A DNA stretch of 64,000 bases. Source: Dolomedes plantarius. Its lineage: Eukaryota; Arthropoda; Arachnida; Araneae; Dolomedidae. A model generated the notes under the pieces. That model had not been told where the DNA came from, searched no databases, and was given only the letters and a program-made list of their open reading frames with translations. Shown piece after piece: positions 54,006 to 63,000 of the stretch. Location: positions 53,474,802 through 53,538,801 of the forward strand of contig OU015493.1 in assembly GCA_907164885.2 (NCBI GenBank), in the 5' to 3' direction. Every line of letters begins with the position of its first letter. Position 1 is the stretch's first letter. Both the position numbers and the translations under genes were made by a program.

Positions 54006-57000
54006 ACGTACATACATACATACACAGATATATAAAAAGACGTTTTCAGAAAAAAAATCATTGCTAGTTTTTCGTGTAGAAATGAAATCTTGTTTGTTAT
54101 GCTAAAATATATTCTTTAATCAATACTTATAGAAAAGTATGTGTTAATTGCATCTAAACTCAAGTTTAAAGCAGCTTTCTGTGTTGTGTCTTGAAAAAGT
54201 GCGTGTTTGCCATAAGTCCTTAATTTTAATTTCTTTGACTGAGAATGAACTCTTTAAAATTTAAACTTATATATTTTCATTGTGTGCATCTGTAAGTTTG
54301 TATCTGATAATTTTATTCAGGGAAGTCAGTGTAAAGTGAGTAAAAAAAATAAACCTGAAACTATCATTTAGAAATTTTTATGTGTTATTACTATTTTGAA
54401 TGAGTTGTAATTTCTGTAATTGATTCTTTCCCAGGCCTTGGTAATGATTTCAACATTTTGGAGTATGCGGATCCAGAGCTTGACAAGAGTCTTGTGGGAG
54501 AAGGTGATAAGAACAACATCTTGGATGAGCACTTGGACTTAGATGACAAGGATGAAGAATTAGAGGATGACGTTATCAAAGAACCTGACTCAGCTCAGGA
54601 GAAAGATCTGATTTCCCAAGAAATTTCTAATGAAAAAAGAGAGATGAATGTGGATAATGAAAAATGTAAAACTTCGGCAGATTCTGATAAAGAGTCAGCA
54701 TTGACAGACAGTTTCTTAAATTTTGATAAAAAAAGTGTTGACACAAATGTTGGTTTTGAAAATACATTTGAACCCAAAGGTCTTGAAACATGTTCTGAAA
54801 ATCCACCTGTTGATCACTTGAGCAGCACCATCAAAGAAGAACCCAAACAAGTGTTTTCAAGTTGTAGCCTTTCTTCTCAAACCTATACCCCAAATATTGA
54901 TATAAAACTAGAGAAAACAACAAATGAAAATTGTTCAGTTCCTAAACCTCAATCACTTAATTTTGGTAATGAAAACCAAACTAATATACAGTGCCCTGAT
55001 CCTATAATTCCTCCTCCATCATATCGCATGGTGACCACCACACTAAAACATCCCCAGAGTCCTCTTGTTCAGCATACCAAAGGTATGTTTCCTCTTCACA
55101 TCAATATGAACTTGCGTCAAGATTTGCCTGTACCTCAGCAAAGTGTCATCTCATCGACAGTTGTAGAAGCAAACAAGCCACTCTTGCTTCAGGAGCAGCC
55201 ACTTCTTTTGGCAGAACTTGTAGAACAGGAAAAAAGGGAACAGCGCCGTCAGACACAAGAAGGCTTGATTTCACCTCATGGGGATGCACTTTTGAGTGAC
55301 ATAGATTTTGAGAGACTCAAAGATGATGTGTTCTCTGGTCCTCCTGATGATAGCCTTGGAGGTCCGGGTTCTTTGTTAGGTTCCCATGAGCCTAGTCTGC
55401 CAGCATCTGTTTCTCCTTCCATAGGGGTTCCATCCTCACCAAATTCTCACAATTTTGGTCCTCCTCCTTATTCTTTACTTTGGCAGAATCAAGATACAGC
55501 TCGTGCTGTGACATCACGACCTGTGGCTGGCTTCATGCAGAATCTGAAGAAAACTCCTGTCTCAGCTGTCTTAAGTTCTTTGGGTTTGCCAACAGCTGCT
55601 TTAGCACAGAAAGCTCAAACATTATCAGGTAAAGTGCACTTATATGTATATACACACACACTTAAAATATGAGATTACTTAAATTCTGAGTAATCAAATA
55701 CAGAATCTTAGATACCTGTAAGAGGTACTTTGCTACATAGTATATGTATTATCTACTTGGCAAGCAATGAGGGTATGACTTACCATTCCATATTGTAAAT
55801 TTCAAACAGTGTATCATTCATCATAATCCTGTTAGTCAGTTTAGACAAAGTGTCCCCCCCCCCCTCCCCCAATATCAGATTTGTCTATATCATTTGATTG
55901 AGATACTTGGGGAAATGAATGATATTAGGATTACTGGACACTGGAAATAGTGATTGCTCATGTTTTAAATGTGGGTTATCAACCCATATCAAAGCAATTT
56001 AAATCACTTGTTTTTTTCCTAGAAGAGTCAGTTAAAATTTAAGTGTGTTTATTAATAACAAATTATTTTTAATAATAACAGTCTATTATTGAATAATGAC
56101 GTTTTCTGAAATAAAAATTAAAAATAGTTTACTATGAATATAAAGATTTTTTTTAAAATGTTAACAATACTATTGTTAAACTCATTTATTCACACTGTAA
56201 CTATAAAATGTTTATTCAAATTTTATTTATAGGTTAATGCTTTTAATAAGTCATGTAGACTACTCTTAAGCTCCTTTTAAATGTTGTAATATTTGAAATG
56301 AATGGTAGCACTAACACAGAGAATCCCTTTATGATTTCCATCCCTCATAACACTTTTAAGCTGATTTTATAAAGTTGTCTAATGAATGTTTGTATGTCTG
56401 TCAGTCATTTAGAAATGTAATTTTTAGTTACATCAGTTAGTATTTAATCTCAACAATATGGTTTTTAGAAATAATGCAAAATTTTTTGTTAATATATTTA
56501 TTGTCTATAAGTCATTGCATTGGAATAAAGTGTGCTATAAGCTCAACTTGGTCCAGGAAATAGATAATGACTTCACAGTTGCATTTTCCAAAAAGCTTTT
56601 CTGCAAAGGCAGTTAATTCAGCTTTATATAAGTTTTGCAGGACAGGTTGATGCAATGTTATCAAATTTCTTGAAATGTTTGGTACCACATGAAAAACACT
56701 CTAAATTTTCATTACTAAGGCTGTATTTCATCTGTATTCTTTGTAGTTATAGTTAAGGTGAAACAACTTACTAATATTCTTTTCCACATTTTCTTTCATT
56801 ATGCAACTTTATTTCTTATTTGTAGTATGCTATGATTTTTAATGAAGGCGTATATTACAAGTTGTGATTTTCATTATAAATGTACACAATTTGATTATCT
56901 TTCACTCATTATGAGAGCTCAATCAGAAGTTGTAGAAAAATATCATGAAACATTTTATGAATATGGAAAAATCCATTCACCTGGATTTAATTTTTTCTCA

Positions 57001-60000
57001 TATTTTTCAGGTAACCTTACATCTGTTCGACCTTTTAATCCAAACTTTGTCTCTACCCCTCCAAGTCCACCTGTTGATCCTCATATTGACCCTGAGAAAC
57101 TGAAACTTCTGAATTATGAGAAGCAGCTTTTGCATCAGCAAGCAGTTTTATCCACACAGCAGAAATATTTTGAGACAGAAGTGATTCGATTGCGGAAAAT
57201 GAAGAAAGCCCTAAATGCTAAACAGAGACAGCTGAGGAAAAATGGATCAGAATTAACTGAAAATGATTCTGTCGAACTTGCACGGGTGTCTCAAGAGCAG
57301 GCAGGGTTACAAAAACAGCTTGATCAGGTACTGTCATGCTAGGTTACTTTGAACCAAAATACTAAAAAAATCGTAAAACTGAACTAGGTCAGTCTGAAAA
57401 TATAACCAGTTCAAAATGCCACTTAAAATTCAGGCTTTGTTTTATGTCATTCTTTTCATGCAAATCTGATATTTATCTTATATGTGAGAATAAATCATGA
57501 AAGTCATAAGACATTAAAAAATGCTCTCTTTTATTATTCCTTGGCTTATCATTTGATGCTTTTCATGTATAAAAAACTTAACCTTTTTAAAATTTAACTT
57601 ATGTTATTTTGCATCATTAGAGAAACATTTATGCCATAACAAGTGTAAATAAATATTTATTGTTTTATGTAAAATTGGAGTAAATAGGAAATATATGTAT
57701 TATTTCTCCAAAATACCCCAAAATTAACCTTCATGCTCACAACTTTTTATCCACATTCAGAATTGTAGCTTATATAAAAGTTGCACCCACAAAGGAATTG
57801 TCAAAATGCAATCTCTGAGTGTTTATAATACTCTTCAAGTAAAAACAATGCCTCATGGCTGTGGTTTGTCTAGAACAAAATCACCCATTTTCTCTTGGAA
57901 AGTAGGGTTACCATGCTAAATATAACCATTGTCACATCCTATGTGGTGAGTTCAGCCCTGATGGCCCTAATGATGCTGATTCTTAGCAAACGTTAACTTT
58001 AAATTATTACTAAAATGTATAATAGTCAAATGTTTTTACCCTAAAGAAAACTATACAATAGTATAAAAGTCCCTTCAGTGCATACACTGTGAAAGGAATG
58101 GAAATGCAGGGCTTTCTCCAAGGCAAGTGATGTATAATCTTTACAAATTTGAATTTTTTTTGCTATTGCACATCTTTTGATGTTTCTTTATGATTCAAGT
58201 TTTTATATATTCCTAACAATTTAGAGATAATTTTGGATTGGATTAAAATTGTTTTTACAATTTGCCTTTGCAGGTCCGCAAACAAACTCGTCAGAACACA
58301 ATTGCTCTTCAAGATTATCGATTGAAGCAACAGAAACGTCAGCAGATGCTTCAACAGCAGCAACAACCGCAACAACAGCAACAGCAATCTCAGTCAGTAC
58401 CCCGAAGTCCAATTCACCCGTGTGTCAATTCTGTTCAATCATCTCCTCAGAATTCACAGTCCCCTCTACAGTTTGTGAGTATTTTCTATTTAAAAAATGT
58501 TTAAATCAATTTTCAAAGTAAATAAAAAAAAAAAAGAAAAAAGAAAAATTATATTAAAAATTTGTGCAGACTCGGAAATTTAGGAAACTTCATTTACATG
58601 ATTTTTCAAATTAAATGGCCCTCTGAGTCATTACTTCATTATTAAGGTTATTTGTAACCTTAATAATGAACTTTATTAACCATTCATAACCAGTAAGATT
58701 CAACTGAAACATTATCTATCTATGCAACTGTTAATTTTCTGCCATCTAGGTTTTATTTTTTTAAAGAAATTCTGTTTCTAACTTTTGACAGATAAAGAAT
58801 TGGTATCATGATATGGTAACATAGGTTTTAGAATTCAAAATTTGGTATGTCTTAGTTATGAGATTAAAAAGGAGGTATCAGGTTACAAACAGCAAGAACT
58901 ATCAAATATAAATCATGTGCTCATCAAATTCTTAGGCTCAAAATATCAAGCAGTAATGATGTAGTTGATAGTGAATAGATTTCCACAGGTTAGTAGTTTA
59001 TAAACTAGTCTATGAGGTTTAGTATGTTAAGAAAAAAATTATGGCTTTGGTATATCCATACAGGAATTGCTCTGCAGGGCACGCAGTGGAATAGGGACAT
59101 TTGAATGGTGACAAAATTCGTATACATATAAAATCATTTAATTTATCGATGCGATGATCATATGTACAGATGAATAACAAACTAAATATAAGACATAATA
59201 GTGAGTCAACTGCTGATAACAAAAATAATATTCATGGATCACAAAAAGATATTCTCTCACCTCTAACTGAGAGTGGGAGATTAACAGACACCACAGACTG
59301 ACTGACTGAGATATTAACAAACTGTCCTTTATATATACAATTTAAACATTTGCATAACAGACATGGTATACAGTTATAGATGGCCAAACCTGGTCCGCTA
59401 AAAAAAGTAATTTCATATGGCAAATAAATAAGAGAAAAAACTATTCCGTCATATTTGCAATAGCCGACAAGCTGAATACCACCGCAATGTTTAAAAAGCT
59501 GACACCTTAATCGCATGTTAGGAAGTGACAAAGAAAAAAAGTAAACAAGGCGAATATCGCCACATTAAATAGGCTCTGCGCAATTTTCCTATCATGAATA
59601 AAGATGTTGAAATTAGGATTCTTACACCTTTTTTTTCCTCAATGCTTTGCAGTGCAATAAATGAGGTGGCATTACTTCCTTTTTTAATGTTTCTTTTATA
59701 TCTCTTCTAATTTATCCAGACTCATGCAGCTCCTCCATCTCCCATGATGCCAGCATCTCCTGTTGGTCCTACTGCATCAGTTCGACTCCAGCATTCACCT
59801 TCTCCTCTCATGCAGTCATCAGGGTCAATCCCTTCTTCAGTAGCACACCAGAGTAACTTGCAGTCAGCTCTTTTCTCATCTCAGATACCATTGCAGCTGC
59901 AGCTTGCAAAAGCAGAAAACAAAAATTGGTCAAATCAAGTTAAACTGTCTCAGGTAAAGGATAATAGACAAATGTATTAAATTGATATATGTTTATATTT

Positions 60001-63000
60001 TAGAGGATATTGTGCATGTATGGGTTTTCTAATAGACTTTATTTCTATAATTGCAAAAATTAGCCCCTCTTAAATAATTTAATTTTTGTTTAAAGTTCAT
60101 AATTATTTTTCAGGATGCTTTTTTTTTTAAATAATAAATTTTGTCTTTAGTTGCTTATTTTATTTTTTTATATAAAATTTTCCTTTTCATGTTTTGATAT
60201 CATAATTTGCACACTGTCTGACTAGCTTGTGCTAGATTTTTTTTTTGTTGAAATGAGAAATTAAACATGACTTTTCTGTCCAAACATGGCATTCAGTAGT
60301 GAGATCATGGCCAGTTAGGTTTTGGTTAGATTTCTTTTTGATTAGCATGTAACGAAAGAAACCAATAACTGCATTCAGTATGATATTTAGTAACTGTATT
60401 ATGAAGGCCTTATTTGAATAGTGATCCAACTCCACTTTGAAAAAAATGGAGTTAGCCTCACTTTCATGTTCATACAAGTCATTTCTATCTTATTTTTAAA
60501 CTGGTATGCTCCAGCTTATTTTTGCCGCCAATAGAGGTCATTACAAATCAGACTTAAGCAGTCATTTCTCAGCACTCATTAGACTTTAAGGCTCTGCATC
60601 TTAAAATGAACAAGAATGGAGTTGGACCACTATTCAAATAAGGCCTTCATATAATGTAGTTACATAATATCCTGAGTATTTTAATTAATGTCAATTTTCT
60701 GTGCTGGGGAAGAGATAAAATATTATGTTGATTTGGGTTTCATGCTTTTGCATTATCATGAGCAGTGATGCACGCTGGGTGAAAAAGGAAGGATTGAATT
60801 TTGTCTACTTTATAATGAGAAGTCTGTGCTTCATAATCAGTCATGTAGTGGATCATCCCTAATTTATTCTGACCAACTGAAGTAAACTATTCTTGTATTT
60901 TTGTTATTATAGTAACAATGAGTTTCAAAATATGTGCCTTTTTTACATATATTTTATGTTATGAAATAATCTTTTATATCTGAAACCTTTTTCTCCAATT
61001 AATAAAAGAATAATTGTTTGGACATTTCTGTTTTCATAGGGTGATATGCAAGTTCCTAAGAGAGAGCAGTTTGATAGAAATGTGAACCCCCAGACATTTT
61101 CATTGAGCAGTGCCTCTCATTCTCCTCAAAGTGATATCACCTTAAAAGGTAAATCCTTTCTGTGTTTCTTACAGGAGATTGTTGTGTTTTACTTTTAAAA
61201 AGTGTATATTTTCTTTCTTTTCCCTGAGAAAAGAGTCTGGGTCCTGTCTTCTACTATATTCATAACAAAGTTTTTGAGAAAAACCTAGAGGAATAATGAT
61301 GCTATTAACCGCTTGACTGCCAGGCTTAATTTCGCCGGTGAAGAGCTATATACCAGGCTATGTGGTGTAACATGTTCGTGTCAAAAATCATTTAATAACT
61401 TCTGTGATATAATAGTGATGAATTTAAGGTTTGTTAAAGGATTTATGACATTATCATAATATGTATAATATATAATATATAAAACTTACACATTCTATAC
61501 ATACACTGATATACATACATACATACATTTTATTCATAAAACTCAGTAATGGAATTTATTTTAAAGATTTATGATATTCATCAAAATGACTTCTACTGCA
61601 CAGTCCTGGAAAGTATTCACAACTAGAACCCATTAGCCAAGTATCTTTCCTAACATGTTAAGTTGTATAAATATGGCATCGCTTTCTGGGACGTTTCTTT
61701 TGATCTGTGCTTGGGATCTGAACAATCTTGTAGTAGAATCAAGTTCATCACTACTCCCCTCTGACCAGTAACATGTTATATCAGCTGCATATCACCGATC
61801 AATCCGGTTCAAATATGCACTCATTACTGTGTAGGGAACGACGTACAGGGTGTACGTCCTGTTCGCTGATTACTGAAATGAGAGGATATAAGCTGTGTAC
61901 GTCCTGGCAGTCAAGGGGTTAATGGCATCACAGAAACAAACAAACACACACACACACACATGTATATGTGTGTGTGTGTGTATATATATATGTGTAATGT
62001 TTTGCAGTCAGTAGTTATCAATACCTAATACTAATAATGTGTATTCCTAATGTCATCATATTAGGTCAAATTCATAATTATGATTTTAAAATTACTGTTT
62101 CACATGTGGCAAGTAACAGAAATGTTACTTGCCACTTGTGACAGAAAGACGTACTAAATATACTAAAAAAGTAAATTTTTTTAGTATGTTAACATCAAAT
62201 GACTAAAATACAATAGACTAGAAATTATCTAGTTATATTTGACAAAAGAGTGAAGTACTGTTGTGGAATGTAGGTTTTATTTGAGCTTATTTTATACATT
62301 AAAGCTTAGCCTAGATGAATGTCCCTCTAGTATTCACAATATGCACACCCATGCACACACATGTGTGTGTGTATGTGTCACTTAGGAATAATATAAAGTA
62401 TAAAATACAAAATATGTAAGATTTTTTTTGAAATCTAAGATTATCTTTGAAATATATAATTTATTATCTCAATGAAATATCTAATATGTCATTAGTTACT
62501 TTAAAATGAACCGTACTACCTTAGTTTTTACATGACTTAAACATATGAATATATTTTGATTCATAAATATATTTTTAGGTTTAATGGATGTGAAAAAGAG
62601 TTTAACAGAGGAATCTTTTAAGCATGGTTCAAATGACTGCAATTCATCAGTAATGACTGCTGAAAATCTAGAGCAGCAGGGATTTACTGCTAAACCTGCA
62701 GGCCCTGATAATAGTAAGCTACATATTTCTTTTATGAGGGAGTAATGGTAATAGTTTATTTAGGATTAAACTATTCTGTATGTGAAACTAAGAATTTATA
62801 AAATTTTAAAACTGTTTAATATTTTGGAAGAATTGAAAAATTGCCATTCTCATGTAATAATGTGAAAAAATTTCTCAACTTGTGATGAGCCAATGGTTTA
62901 AATACAGTCGAACCCGGTTAATTTGACCACCCGTTAATCGGACCAGCCACTTATTCGGACCAAATCCTAAAGAACTGAAACAAATCCTATAGCATAAGCC

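Noticed and set aside
56842..57010. Upstream extension of the coiled-coil exon in an open frame
   Set aside because: The TTTTTCAG acceptor at 57003-57010 joins in phase to the preceding exon; the upstream residues (F/Y/H-rich) are not family-like.
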